A DNA stretch of 64,000 nt from a virus, in IMG/VR virus record IMGVR_UViG_3300044846_001970, positions 20,511 through 84,510 of that record. One strand, written 5' to 3'. The notes beneath the pieces were generated by a model. The model made no database searches. It worked only from the letters and a program-made list of their open reading frames with translations, and had not been told where the DNA came from. The position numbers and the translations under genes are program-made. Position 1 is the first letter of the stretch. Each line of letters starts with the position of its first letter. Below, piece by piece: positions 1 through 10,878 of this stretch.

Positions 1-1204
1 CTTGACCACCTTGCATTTGCGCAGCCATCATCTGGGCCATTCTTGGGTCCATTTGTTGTTGAGGAGGCTGTTGCATTCCACCAGGTTGCCCTTGCATCAT
101 ACCTTGTTGTTGAGCAGCCATTTGTTGTTGCTGCTGTTGAGCATTTTGTTGATATTCTGAAAGAGCTGTAAGAACAAATTCCTGAGCTTGTCTATCAGGT
201 ATATTTAAATTCATTAATACTTTTTTAATATCATCTACTGAAACTTGGTTTTGAATTAGACTAATAATAATCTCAGTCATTGGTGTACCATTTTCCATTG
301 CAGATCTTACCTTATCAGTAATTTCAGATAACACTTGTTCTAATCCTTTTTTAGCTTGTGGTAAAAATCCACCACGTCTCATTCCAGGTTGTTGCATACC
401 AGGTTGTGGCATTTCTTGTGCTGTTTCTTCTGGCATAGCTACTGGAGAACCATCAGGCATTGTTGGTTGAGCACCTTGTGGTTGAGGTGCTTGTCCTTGA
501 GGAGCACCTTCCATTCCTTGTTGTGGAGCAGATTCTTCTTTTTGAGCATCTGGAAGAATGTCTGCTTCTGTTATATTATTTTCTTCCATATAGGCTTTTG
601 CAACTACAGGTATACCTTGAGGAAATCCTTTTTTACTTTCTTGTGCTAAAGCTAAAGCTCCTAATTTAGATACTGCTTTTTTAATCATTAATTGTGCAGT
701 CTGAACAGCAATCTTATCTGATGTAGAATCTTGAAGAATACCTCTATACTTATTTAGAGTTAAAAATTGTTTTGATAAATCTGCAGGAGTATAACCACCT
801 TTTTTAATAGGCTTGTTAAACATTTTAAGAATACCAGGATCTTTAATCATCATAGACTTAGTATCACTAAAAATAAAACTATCATCTGGAAGATTTAATG
901 GTACTCCATTATTTGAATGTCTTGGTCCTTTTATTTCATAAAATAAAGGATAACCAGAAGGATCAAATGTTAATACAGTCTCACCACCTTCAGCTTCTAG
1001 ATTAGCTTCTTCTCTAGGAACTTTAGTAATAGTTTTTGTTTGAACTGCATCTTTACTTGAAAGCTTTAGGTCAGCTCCACCAAATGAAGAAATATCATTA
1101 GCTAATGAACCATCAACTTGATATCCTGTTTTAGCTTTAGGAGGACTAGTAACCCTTACCTTATAAATATCAGGTTCTTGAGAAATTTTAACTCTATATT
1201 GCAT
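1..1204 (-). CDS. large virion protein, N-terminal part (cut by window edge)
   Basis: The reading frame opens with ATG at 1204 and is still open at base 1, so only about 401 N-terminal residues are visible. The first half carries a stretch I recognise from conserved virion proteins of crAss-like phages: residues such as LNLPDDSFIFSD followed by a helical region with GFPQGIP. A Gln/Pro/Met-rich low-complexity tail follows. Double-glycine motifs occur as SSFGGAD, AEGGET, KKGGY and RRGGF, the same signature as in its neighbours. It is the last visible gene of the late arm, 5 bases after the stop of the 1095-aa gene. I infer a structural or ejected cargo protein; no enzymatic motif is visible. 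Confidence 0.8.
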   Translation of the reverse strand, partial: MQYRVKISQEPDIYKVRVTSPPKAKTGYQVDGSLANDISSFGGADLKLSSKDAVQTKTITKVPREEANLEAEGGETVLTFDPSGYPLFYEIKGPRHSNNGVPLNLPDDSFIFSDTKSMMIKDPGILKMFNKPIKKGGYTPADLSKQFLTLNKYRGILQDSTSDKIAVQTAQLMIKKAVSKLGALALAQESKKGFPQGIPVVAKAYMEENNITEADILPDAQKEESAPQQGMEGAPQGQAPQPQGAQPTMPDGSPVAMPEETAQEMPQPGMQQPGMRRGGFLPQAKKGLEQVLSEITDKVRSAMENGTPMTEIIISLIQNQVSVDDIKKVLMNLNIPDRQAQEFVLTALSEYQQNAQQQQQQMAAQQQGMMQGQPGGMQQPPQQQMDPRMAQMMAAQMQGGQ

Positions 1205-1209
1205 ATTAG

Positions 1210-4200
1210 TTATTTTAAGTATTCTATTTTACCTCCGGCAGCTTCAATTTCTTTAATCTGTTTAAGAGTAAGTGTATATACTCTTCCTTTTTGATATTGT
1301 TTATTAGGTGTACCACCCATTTTAGTCACAACATTATTACCATCAAAACCAATATTCTGAATATTTTTACCATATTGATTGTACCAACCTTTATCTCCCA
1401 TTTGAGAACCAGCAATTTCTGCAGAACCAAATCCTGATTGTCCAGTATTAGGACTAGCTGCATCAGAAGATCTATTTTGTTCTCTAAATGCTTCATCCTG
1501 TTTAGCTTGACTCCAAGAATTAGCTCCCTTAGTAACTATATCAGTAAGACTTCCTTTACCAAATAAATCTGCACCCATTTGTTTAGGATCAAAGGTATAT
1601 GCATTTTGTGTAATAGTTCTACCAACAAAATTTGGATCATTAAATTCTGGTTGATCAACAGTAATACCATTTTTTGCTTCTTGTAGGTAACCACCATATT
1701 CTAAGAACTGTGCATAAGATGGAACAAAACCACCTTGTTGTCTTCTTATTACACCAAATTGATTTACAGGAGGTCCTGAAGGATTCTGTAAGCCATTGTT
1801 TTGTAAAAAAGGATTACCTAATCCTGGATTAGATAAACTAGTTCCTTGTGCATTACCTGCAGGTTGTTGTGGTTGACTAGTTCCTTGAGTAGAAGATGAT
1901 GGTTGATAAGTTGTATTTGTTGCTCCTACAACAGGAACTCCTGGATTTCCAACAGCTAAATTAGGATCAGCTGGTTTACCAGGAGCATTCATATTTACTT
2001 GAGGATTTACTGCAGGAGAACTTGGATTTAAAACATCAGGTTCATTAGCATTATCATCTGGACTACTTGGACCATCAGCATAATCTTCTGGAAATGCAGC
2101 TCTTCCTCTAGCTTCATCTGCAGCTGCTTTTTTTTCACCTTTAGCAATTTTTCTTTGAGTACTCTTTTTAAAAGAAGAATAATCTCCAGAATTTGTTCCA
2201 CTGGAGTTAGTTGCATTAGCACCAGGTGCACCATCAGTTCCATTAGTACCAGGAGTTGTTCCAGGAGCACCATCTGCACTTGCAGGATCTTTAGCAGGAT
2301 CTTTAGAAGGATCAGCATACCAATCAGTAACTCTTTTATTATCAAATGGATTCCATTTATTACCTCTATCTTTATAAGTTTCTTGTCTCATATGTTCTGT
2401 TCCTTCAGGAACATTCCAGTTAGGAGAAAAACCTTGTGTATAACTAAAGTCTTTTGAAAAACCAAAACCAAGTTTTTTTGGAGGACCAAACTGCATATTA
2501 CCTTGTTGTCCTTGTTGTGATTTTTGATATTGTAAAAATTGTTCTATTTGTTGTGGAGTAAATTGTTGTTGTCCAGGAGCAGTAGTATTGGTATTGGTAG
2601 TTGTAGTTGTTGTAGTAGGGGCTGGTTGTTTTGTATTAGAACTAGGAATATTGCTAAAAGCATTTGAGCTATTAGCACCAATTAAATTTTCATTTGGTAC
2701 TCCTTGTGTATTTCCTTTAGCAAATGGATTAGTTAATTCAGCACTTAATTCTGGTTTAAATTTTGAAGAACCATCTATATTAAATTTATTTTTAGCCCAT
2801 CTATCAAAACCTCCACCAGGACCAAAACTTTGAATACCTCCACCATAAGCATATTCATCTCCACCATATATAAACTTTAATAATTCAGGATTATTAGGAT
2901 CTATCATAGATTGATCAACATATCCTCCATCATCCATATATCTTCCAACTTGCATACCGTATGCTGCCATAGGATCTACATCCATATCATCTGTATAGGG
3001 AACTTGTGAAGGATCTATAGGATCTATGGTGCCATCATTACTAGGATCTTGAGGAATAAATTTATTTAAATTTTGTTGTTTTTGATTTTGGTAAGACCCA
3101 GGGATCATTGAGGCATAAGGATTAGCAAAAGGATTTGTTAATAAACTTTCTGCACTAGGAAGACTTACCTCTGGTACAACAGGTAAACCATCTGGACCAA
3201 TACATTGATCAGAAGAAGCATCATATACAGCTCCTGGAGGACAATTTAATCCTTTTTTATTAGAAGATAAATGACCTTGTGTTGCACTTGAACTTTTTGT
3301 ATTTCCAGCAACTTCATCTAAGGCTTTATTATTAACACTTGTAATAACTTTTTGTCTAACTTGTGATGGATAAGAAACTGATTTCCAACTTCCTCTATTC
3401 ATTCCAGACATCATTCCTGGCATCATTCCATATGCTCCAGGTAAAAGATTCACAAGATTTCCTAAAGCTTTTACATCCCAATCAGCTGTAGCTTTTCTTA
3501 TACCACCTAATGGTCCAAATTCATAACTAGTATTAACACCTGGTATTGAATGAGGTGTTCCAAATAAAGCTCTGTTAGCTCTTCTTATCCGGCCTCCACG
3601 GCCATATTCATTTTTCATAATAGTTGTATTTAATGCATTTTCATCCATTTTTGACATAGTGTGCTGTAATGCTTCTCCATAACCATGAAGTTCATCAATC
3701 CAATCATGAGGCTCTTGAGCTCCACCATTTGCTTTTGTATTCATATTTTGATAGGACTCTTCAGCTTGTTTTTTCATCATTGCCTCATTACCCATTTGTT
3801 TTACAGTACTTGCAAACATTTTATTTTGTTTTGTATTATTACCCATTGGGTCACCAATACTTCCTGCTGGAGGTAAATAAAATTCACTGTTTTCTACTTC
3901 TTCTCCTTCTGCAGCTTTTCTAAGTTTTTTTATATAATCATTAATATATTTACTTTTACTTTGTTTACTTCCTCCAAAAGCAAAAGATGCTGGTACAGCA
4001 TTAGCATCCATTCCTACAAAGTAAGGTTGTTTAGCTTCAGGAATAACATTATCATTCATATACTGTCCACCTTCTGCATACTCTGCATCTTCATAACCAT
4101 CATCTTCATTAGCAAGTTCACTTCCCAAATTATTACTTTCATAGTAACCATACGTTTCACTATCAGGTATTTCTTCTACAGCTTCTACTTCTTCTACTTT

Positions 4201-4497
4201 TTTATTATAAGGAGCTTCTTTATCATATGGAGCAGTTTGTGAAGATGAGTTATAGTTATCTAATTCTTGAAGTGTATCATACATTTCATATACAGTATCT
4301 TCAATTTTTTCTCTAGGTATTTTAAAATCTACTAATGCAGAAATAACTTCTTCTGGAGAAGTTCCATTACTTAATTCAGAATCAATGTATGCATCAATAG
4401 TATCTGATTGTCCACCCGCTTTCTTAACAAACTTATTAAGCTTGCTAATAAATCTTGGAGTTTCTCCAGGTTGTGCTTTACGTATTTTTACTTTCAT
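1210..4497 (-). CDS. low-complexity giant virion protein (1095 aa)
   Basis: The protein opens with a basic segment, then an acidic region, then long stretches rich in Gly, Asn, Pro, Gln and Thr, including a run of threonines and a Gln-rich block near the middle. Double-glycine motifs recur (AEGGQ, AFGGS, KANGGA, GRGGR, DDGGY, QQGGF, EYGGY, KMGGT). One cysteine pair forms a C-P-P-G...C hairpin motif (CPPGAVYDASSDQC). No enzymatic motif is visible. Its place after the muzzle-like and 2106-aa genes matches the position of packaged cargo proteins in crAss-like phages, and that role is an inference. A late-type promoter motif lies just upstream of the ATG. Confidence 0.85.
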   Translation of the reverse strand: MKVKIRKAQPGETPRFISKLNKFVKKAGGQSDTIDAYIDSELSNGTSPEEVISALVDFKIPREKIEDTVYEMYDTLQELDNYNSSSQTAPYDKEAPYNKKVEEVEAVEEIPDSETYGYYESNNLGSELANEDDGYEDAEYAEGGQYMNDNVIPEAKQPYFVGMDANAVPASFAFGGSKQSKSKYINDYIKKLRKAAEGEEVENSEFYLPPAGSIGDPMGNNTKQNKMFASTVKQMGNEAMMKKQAEESYQNMNTKANGGAQEPHDWIDELHGYGEALQHTMSKMDENALNTTIMKNEYGRGGRIRRANRALFGTPHSIPGVNTSYEFGPLGGIRKATADWDVKALGNLVNLLPGAYGMMPGMMSGMNRGSWKSVSYPSQVRQKVITSVNNKALDEVAGNTKSSSATQGHLSSNKKGLNCPPGAVYDASSDQCIGPDGLPVVPEVSLPSAESLLTNPFANPYASMIPGSYQNQKQQNLNKFIPQDPSNDGTIDPIDPSQVPYTDDMDVDPMAAYGMQVGRYMDDGGYVDQSMIDPNNPELLKFIYGGDEYAYGGGIQSFGPGGGFDRWAKNKFNIDGSSKFKPELSAELTNPFAKGNTQGVPNENLIGANSSNAFSNIPSSNTKQPAPTTTTTTTNTNTTAPGQQQFTPQQIEQFLQYQKSQQGQQGNMQFGPPKKLGFGFSKDFSYTQGFSPNWNVPEGTEHMRQETYKDRGNKWNPFDNKRVTDWYADPSKDPAKDPASADGAPGTTPGTNGTDGAPGANATNSSGTNSGDYSSFKKSTQRKIAKGEKKAAADEARGRAAFPEDYADGPSSPDDNANEPDVLNPSSPAVNPQVNMNAPGKPADPNLAVGNPGVPVVGATNTTYQPSSSTQGTSQPQQPAGNAQGTSLSNPGLGNPFLQNNGLQNPSGPPVNQFGVIRRQQGGFVPSYAQFLEYGGYLQEAKNGITVDQPEFNDPNFVGRTITQNAYTFDPKQMGADLFGKGSLTDIVTKGANSWSQAKQDEAFREQNRSSDAASPNTGQSGFGSAEIAGSQMGDKGWYNQYGKNIQNIGFDGNNVVTKMGGTPNKQYQKGRVYTLTLKQIKEIEAAGGKIEYLK

Positions 4498-4510
4498 AAT
4501 AATATATATA

Positions 4511-4525
4511 TTAAATATACTAAAT
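4511..4525 (-). promoter_or_regulatory. late-arm promoter motif
   Basis: Read on the minus strand this is ATTTAGTATATTTAA, about 15-25 bases before the ATG of the 1095-aa gene. It belongs to the TTTA/GTATATTA family found upstream of several minus-strand genes. Confidence 0.5.
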
Positions 4526-4557
4526 TTTAATTTAGTATTTAAACTAAATAAGTTTAC

Positions 4558-7500
4558 TTATTTAAAACCTTTTTCTTTCATATACTTTAGAATACGTTGA
4601 TATTCTTTTGCAGTAACATCAGGTTTTCTATCTGGAGAAATCATTTGATGTGATATAACATCTTTTAAAGATAAATTATATTTTGTAGCAATAGGACTAT
4701 AATATTCTATAAAAGATTTTATTTGAGCTTCTGTTAAAGGAGTATTTACTGTATTACCTTGAAACTCAACACCAATACTAAAATCATTTACATCTTTTCT
4801 TCCATTCCATTCAGACTCTCCAGCATGGAAAGTTACTTGTTCAGGTGAAGCATATACTGTTCTTTTACCATCTTCTTCAATAACAACATGAGATGAACTT
4901 TTTCCTGGTGTCATATATTGAGTTCTAACTTGACCCTCATTATTTTTAACATCTTCATAAGCAGTATGATGTAATACAATATTTTTTACTTCATTTTTTA
5001 ATTTATGACCTTTTTTATAACTTGCATCATTTTTAGTTCTAAGGTTAGGCATGTCAAGTACATACTCTTCTTCATACTCATTAACAGGAGTTTTATAATT
5101 CATTATATATAAACCATTTCCTCCAGATGAATTTTCATTGTCATATGCTTTTAATCTGTCTGCAGTAAGTTTTTTATCATCATAAGATAATCCTCTTGAA
5201 TATGTTCCATTATCTAAAGTCCAAGCTTCAAGATATTGATTAGTTCCTTTTAATTTTTTAAATTCTTTTTTTATAGTTGATAAACTTCCAGATACTAAAT
5301 ATTGTTGTTTAGTTACAGGGTTAACAAAAAGAATTCTTCCTCCTTGAATTGAACCATAATAATCATCTTTATCTTTACCTTTTGTTAAAATATTTAAAGA
5401 ACCATCTTTTATTTTACCATTCTCAAGTACTTTTACTTTAGGTTGTTTGTATCCAGGATTACCTGATTTAGAACCATCTACATATAAATCTTCAATATCT
5501 ATAATCTTATTCATATAAGTTTGACTAAACTTCCAGTCTTTGTTATTTTTAAAATCTTTAAATTGTCCAGTATGTAAATTACCATCAGCATCTAAAGCAA
5601 ATACACTTGTATTATCTGTTATATTTTTTAATTTATCAGAATTTGTGAATGGATGGAAAGTTGTAAGTTCTAAACCTTCAGATTCAATATCATTATAATC
5701 TCCTCTATTTCTATAACCTAATTTTATATTTGATATAGGTAAGACTTGTTGTTTATAATTTCTATTACTATTAGGTATAGTAAATGATTGTTGAGTACTA
5801 TTTAAATTTTTATAATACTCACTTATGCCTAATGGATTATCATTTTCTTTTAATTCAGGTACTTTAATATCATCATCATCTATAAGCCCATAAGTTTTAC
5901 TTTTACGAATTATACCTTGACTAACATATTCTATGTACTCACCTATAGATTCTTTAGTATCTTTTATAAATTCACCTGTGTCTTCAATTGTTTCTTTAAA
6001 AGGATAATTTGTTTGAAAATCAGACATCTTAGGTGTAATAGGTTTTATTTCTTTTCCATTAGCATCATAAGATTTTTTATTAAAATCTTGTTTACTAAAT
6101 TGAGCTGCCATAGAATTAGGAATAGGCTCTACTTTATTTATTGGTTCTGGTTTTAATAAAGCTTTTTGTTGGGCAATAGTAGTTAACCTATTAAATAAAT
6201 CTTTTTCAAAATTTTCATTAATATTTTCTTTTGCTTTAGTTTTACCTTGTGTAAATGCTTGATCTATATATTTTTTTATATTACTAGGAGAAACAATTTT
6301 TGGTTCTTCAAAAGTAGTTATTCCAAATTTACTTAATATATCTTTTGGTGTTTCAACCTTTACTTCTTTTTGTGCTATACCAGGTCTTTGTAAATTTTTT
6401 ATAAAAGTAGCTACATCAATTTTTGGTGCAACAATAGGATCTTTTGCTTTAGGTTTAGGAGTTAGTATTGGTTTAGCATTTTCTATTTGTTTAGGAAATA
6501 CCTTAGAAAAAGGAATTCCTTTTGGAGCTATAGTTGCTGCATACTTTTTAAGATCTTCTTTAACAACAGTTTCTATTTTCTTTTCTATTTGCTTTGGGAA
6601 TACTTTAGGTAGAGGAATTCCTTTTGGCTTACTTTGTGCAGCATACTTACTAAGGTCTTCTTTAATAGGAGTACTTAACTCTGAAAACATATTTGTTAAA
6701 CCTTCTTTAGTACCTATACGTTTAGCAACTAAGTCTTCAAGAGTAGCACCTTTACTAATCATTCTGCTTACCATATTTTTGTATGCTTCATGATTAAAAG
6801 TTTCTTTTCTATTAGGTATTTTAGCTTCTCCAAATTCTCCTTCTAATATTTTTTTTCTTAAACTCATATTAGATTCAAAACTACCATCTGTTAAACCTTG
6901 TTTTTTAGCTTCAGACCATGGTGTACCAGTATATTGTTGCCAAAGTTGAGATACTGTTCCTCCATCAGCTTCTTTAGATAATTCATTATTATGTATTTCT
7001 TCTACTACATATCCTTCAGCAATAAGTTTTTGAATTTCTGATTTAGAAATATTTGTTTCTATTGCCCCACCTTCTTTTTTAAGTTTACCAACTCTTTGTG
7101 CTAATTTAGAAAATACTATTGGAGCTCCAGTATTTATAGTTTTACTTGTTCCATCTGCTTTTCTAATTATATTAAATCCATCTCCTGATTCTACAGAATT
7201 TTCAAATGAAAATAATGATCTTGCTCCAGCTAAGAATGGATATAATGTTGGATCACTATACTTTGTAAATGGTAATATATTAGATGCACCTTTTATTAAA
7301 TTAAATGTTCCACCTCCTATATCTCCTTGAGAATAATCAACTAAAGCATTTGGTATATGTTTAGTTCCTGTATTATACACACCATAACCTCCTAATAAAT
7401 TATTAGCATTAAGTCCTGGTAAAGCTTTAATAGGTTCATACTTTAAATAAGGAGATGCTTTTTTAGATACCTTCATTATAGTTCTAGGCACCAATCCAAA

Positions 7501-10500
7501 AAAGGCATCTGCTGGACCAGCTAAAGTTTTTGCTGCTAATGCTGATCCTCTAAGTCCTGATGCTACTTCTGCTGCTGGTAATATAATATTTAAAGGATTT
7601 GCTAATGTAGCTTGATCATAACTAACATTAGATTTTAATTCTCCACTTAATATACCAGGAGATTCTTGATAATTTCCTCCAGAAGCAGTAGATAAATCTA
7701 CTACAGAATTCATAATACCCGCTCCTAAAGCATCTACACCTGATAATGTTTCAAGAGCACCTGTAGAACTATTATGTATAGCATCATATTCTTTTTTAGT
7801 AAAGTGTTTACGAAGAGCTTTTGAATCTATATAATCTTTATTATAATCACCTAATAAAGCTGGAACACCTGTTGCTTTAATTAAAAAATTACCAAGTTCT
7901 TGTGCTCCAGCAGCAGTTTTAGCCCAAAGAGATGGTTTTAATTTAGATCCATATTTTGAGTTTGCTGCCATATCATAACTTACAGCTCCTTTATCTGCTA
8001 ATTTTTCAACTAACTCAGCATGATTATTTGGATTAATTCCATTATCTTTAGCAAATTTTTCAATTACTGCACTGTTCTTGTCATATTCCCAATTTTTGTT
8101 ATAATTACTTTCTACTTTTTCTGGAAAGTTATCTTGACTAAGTCCAGCCAATCTATTTAAACCTTTATGTTTATTAAGATATTCAGCCTTTTTTTGATAT
8201 ACATAAGCATCTCTAGGATGAGCTTCTTCATAAGCAGTTGTATATGGTGAGTATTGATTAGTATTTACTTGTCGTATATCTTGTACTCTTTCTGTAAGAG
8301 CCATTGGACTTACACACTCTCCTGTTACAGGATCTCTTTGAAATCCTTGTGGACAAGGTTCTCCACCATCATCCATATGATTTAATGAAGGTACAGAAAT
8401 GTCTTCTATAACATAACCTCCTTTTCTATATTCTTCTATTTCTTCTGGAGATAAGTCAGCTATTATTCCACCATCTTCATAATCTTTTCTTCTGTGTAAA
8501 TAAGGAGTTGAAAAAGTATGTTTCTTTTTACCATTAAATAAAGGACCTAAAGGAAAATGTTTATTTAATCTTGGTGTAGTAAAAGAATGCCATTTTTTAT
8601 CCCATTCCCAATCTGATCCTTTAAGTTCTTCTGGATAGTCTTGTGTACCCATAGATTCTATTAAAGGACTTTCTTGTTTATTTATTACTGGTTCTACAGT
8701 AGGTACTATTACTTCTTCTTTAACAGGATCTATTATTTTAACAGGATCTATTACTTCTTCTTTAATGGGTTCAATTGGTATAACAGGTTCTTCTTCTTTA
8801 TTATAACCTAATAAATAATTTGATGGTTTTGCATAGACTGGATAAAAATGTCCACCACCAGGATGTCCTTTAAAACCTATTGGTTTAACTGAAGATTTAG
8901 CCATCATTTTTTTCCATTCACCAAATGAAACCATTGGTTCATTTATAAATGGAATACCATCTTGAGGTGGCATTAATTTTCCAGTACCATATGACATCCA
9001 CGGATCCCATCCAGTTCTAGGTATAGACTCAAAAGTTTTATAAAATTTATCTTTAGCTGATATAGTTCCATATTTTTTAAGTCTAGCAGCCTCATAAGTA
9101 TTATGATTGTTAACTCTAGTAATATATTGATTATATAATTTTTGTTGTTCTTTTTTTGTTATATTTGATTTTGCTAATTCTGCCTCACTATATACTATTT
9201 TTGTATTTTTAGGAATAATTTTACATTCAGTTCCTGTCCAGTATTGTCCTTCGGGACAACCACCTTCCATAGGAGAAAAAATTATTTTTTGTTCAGAAGC
9301 TCCACCTTTCTTTGCATGTATTAATCCTTGACCACCACACTTATGACAAGTAGTAATATCATCACCACCATCTGCAGCATCCCATTCCCAACCACATTTT
9401 TTACATGTTACTTTCTTGGTAAGTAAAGCACCACCTTTAGCAGCTACTTTAATTTCTTCTTCTCCTTCATTATTTTTAGAAATATTTTGAAGCATCCAAA
9501 GAATTTCCTCATCTGTAAATTGTTTTCTAAGATCTTTAATTGGTTTCATTGGTTGCCAATTATCATCACTTCTTTTTTTATTTATATAATTTTGAAATAT
9601 TTCTGGAGTAATTTGTTCTGTAAATGGATCATAAATACCTTCTTTTTTAGCAAGTTGTCTAATTTCTCCTAGTCTTGCTCTAACTTCAGTTGGTTGAGAA
9701 ATATAGTCATGACCTATAGTCTTCCATTCTTTTTGGTTAGAGTCAGAAGATATTTTATGATTTGTTTGAATTATATTTTTTAAATTTTCAAATTGTTTTT
9801 GAAAATCTTTGTCATCTTCAGTAAAACCTTGAGAATATAATATTTGTTTTATTTCTTCATCAGTTTGCATACTATAAGCTTCAGGCCATTTTTCTACTCT
9901 AGATTTATAGTCTTGATTATCTTTCCAATTAGAACCTCTATTTCTAGTAATATACAATTGATCAGATTCAGGCATTACTCTTTCACTAGATTCTTCCTTA
10001 TCATTTGGAAATCTTGGATCTTTAGAATTTATAAAATCCCAATTATATATTCCTTTTGGTCTATCAGATGTATGAAAATATTCATGTGTGTACATAGAAG
10101 GTCCATACTCAAAACCTTCAGGATACACTTTTACCTCTCCTGTTAAACTATTTGAAGTTGCTGCGGGGTTAAAACCATGAGAACTAATAGTTGACGTAGC
10201 CATAATATTTATCGGAGGTATATCAGCAATATTTTCTTTTCTAAGTTTTGTAACATAATCTGCACCTAGTTGATTACCATCAAAACTATTAAGAACCATT
10301 TGATTATACATAGGTGAGTCATGCCAACCCTTAACAAAGTCTAATCCTTCATCAGCATATTTAGGTTCATTTACTAAAGCTTTTTTATAAGCTTCATTTT
10401 TTTCTATATCCTCAAAATATTTTTTTTCTGTAATTTTTTCTTTTTTTCTAATAGCTTTTGTTTCTTCATCAGGTTCAGAAATTAATTTTTTATCAATAGT

Positions 10501-10878
10501 ACTTAATGGAATTAAACTCATGTTTACTGGATCATAACCATACTTTCCACTATATAAATAATGTTTTATTTGATCATTATATTTAAGACTTATTTTATCA
10601 GGATCAGCAGAATGCATTGCCCAATTTGCAACTCCATCTATAAGTTTTTGATCAGTAGCATATGTTATAAGTCTTGTACATTTTTCACCATCCCAATATT
10701 CCCCATCTTTACATTTATTTTTTTCTCCACCTTTATCAAATCTATATTTAGCTTTAGGATTATATACTCCAGGTGCTTTCTTTTTTCTTTTTCTAAAAAG
10801 TGGACTTTTTTTAAATAGTCTATTTGTAGCAAACAAATTGCTATTACCTTTTTCACCACCTGCTTTATAATTTTCCAT
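4558..10878 (-). CDS. giant multidomain virion protein: zincin motif, zinc ribbon, C-terminal amidase (2106 aa)
   Basis: Three enzyme-like or metal-binding modules are visible. HEYFH at residues 265-269 is an HExxH zincin motif, with TEVRARLGE at 397-405 offering a plausible third glutamate ligand. A zinc ribbon follows (CxxC pairs at 492/495 and 511/514). The last ~140 residues form an N-acetylmuramoyl-L-alanine amidase (Amidase_2) domain: LHHTA near 1970, FHAGE near 2018 and SPDRKPD near 2083. The middle is Lys/Pro/Glu-rich with double-glycine motifs and three cysteine hairpins (near 56-67, 541-552 and ~840). The start overlaps the stop of the muzzle-like gene (TAATG), implying coupled translation. 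I infer an ejected virion protein that opens the cell wall during entry and may also process proteins. Confidence 0.85.
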   Translation of the reverse strand: MENYKAGGEKGNSNLFATNRLFKKSPLFRKRKKKAPGVYNPKAKYRFDKGGEKNKCKDGEYWDGEKCTRLITYATDQKLIDGVANWAMHSADPDKISLKYNDQIKHYLYSGKYGYDPVNMSLIPLSTIDKKLISEPDEETKAIRKKEKITEKKYFEDIEKNEAYKKALVNEPKYADEGLDFVKGWHDSPMYNQMVLNSFDGNQLGADYVTKLRKENIADIPPINIMATSTISSHGFNPAATSNSLTGEVKVYPEGFEYGPSMYTHEYFHTSDRPKGIYNWDFINSKDPRFPNDKEESSERVMPESDQLYITRNRGSNWKDNQDYKSRVEKWPEAYSMQTDEEIKQILYSQGFTEDDKDFQKQFENLKNIIQTNHKISSDSNQKEWKTIGHDYISQPTEVRARLGEIRQLAKKEGIYDPFTEQITPEIFQNYINKKRSDDNWQPMKPIKDLRKQFTDEEILWMLQNISKNNEGEEEIKVAAKGGALLTKKVTCKKCGWEWDAADGGDDITTCHKCGGQGLIHAKKGGASEQKIIFSPMEGGCPEGQYWTGTECKIIPKNTKIVYSEAELAKSNITKKEQQKLYNQYITRVNNHNTYEAARLKKYGTISAKDKFYKTFESIPRTGWDPWMSYGTGKLMPPQDGIPFINEPMVSFGEWKKMMAKSSVKPIGFKGHPGGGHFYPVYAKPSNYLLGYNKEEEPVIPIEPIKEEVIDPVKIIDPVKEEVIVPTVEPVINKQESPLIESMGTQDYPEELKGSDWEWDKKWHSFTTPRLNKHFPLGPLFNGKKKHTFSTPYLHRRKDYEDGGIIADLSPEEIEEYRKGGYVIEDISVPSLNHMDDGGEPCPQGFQRDPVTGECVSPMALTERVQDIRQVNTNQYSPYTTAYEEAHPRDAYVYQKKAEYLNKHKGLNRLAGLSQDNFPEKVESNYNKNWEYDKNSAVIEKFAKDNGINPNNHAELVEKLADKGAVSYDMAANSKYGSKLKPSLWAKTAAGAQELGNFLIKATGVPALLGDYNKDYIDSKALRKHFTKKEYDAIHNSSTGALETLSGVDALGAGIMNSVVDLSTASGGNYQESPGILSGELKSNVSYDQATLANPLNIILPAAEVASGLRGSALAAKTLAGPADAFFGLVPRTIMKVSKKASPYLKYEPIKALPGLNANNLLGGYGVYNTGTKHIPNALVDYSQGDIGGGTFNLIKGASNILPFTKYSDPTLYPFLAGARSLFSFENSVESGDGFNIIRKADGTSKTINTGAPIVFSKLAQRVGKLKKEGGAIETNISKSEIQKLIAEGYVVEEIHNNELSKEADGGTVSQLWQQYTGTPWSEAKKQGLTDGSFESNMSLRKKILEGEFGEAKIPNRKETFNHEAYKNMVSRMISKGATLEDLVAKRIGTKEGLTNMFSELSTPIKEDLSKYAAQSKPKGIPLPKVFPKQIEKKIETVVKEDLKKYAATIAPKGIPFSKVFPKQIENAKPILTPKPKAKDPIVAPKIDVATFIKNLQRPGIAQKEVKVETPKDILSKFGITTFEEPKIVSPSNIKKYIDQAFTQGKTKAKENINENFEKDLFNRLTTIAQQKALLKPEPINKVEPIPNSMAAQFSKQDFNKKSYDANGKEIKPITPKMSDFQTNYPFKETIEDTGEFIKDTKESIGEYIEYVSQGIIRKSKTYGLIDDDDIKVPELKENDNPLGISEYYKNLNSTQQSFTIPNSNRNYKQQVLPISNIKLGYRNRGDYNDIESEGLELTTFHPFTNSDKLKNITDNTSVFALDADGNLHTGQFKDFKNNKDWKFSQTYMNKIIDIEDLYVDGSKSGNPGYKQPKVKVLENGKIKDGSLNILTKGKDKDDYYGSIQGGRILFVNPVTKQQYLVSGSLSTIKKEFKKLKGTNQYLEAWTLDNGTYSRGLSYDDKKLTADRLKAYDNENSSGGNGLYIMNYKTPVNEYEEEYVLDMPNLRTKNDASYKKGHKLKNEVKNIVLHHTAYEDVKNNEGQVRTQYMTPGKSSSHVVIEEDGKRTVYASPEQVTFHAGESEWNGRKDVNDFSIGVEFQGNTVNTPLTEAQIKSFIEYYSPIATKYNLSLKDVISHQMISPDRKPDVTAKEYQRILKYMKEKGFK

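Noticed and set aside
389-669. Two plus-strand open frames inside the cut giant gene
   Set aside because: They are frame shadows of the Gln/Pro-rich minus-strand gene, with a composition rich in Leu, Phe and Trp that is typical of antisense frames.
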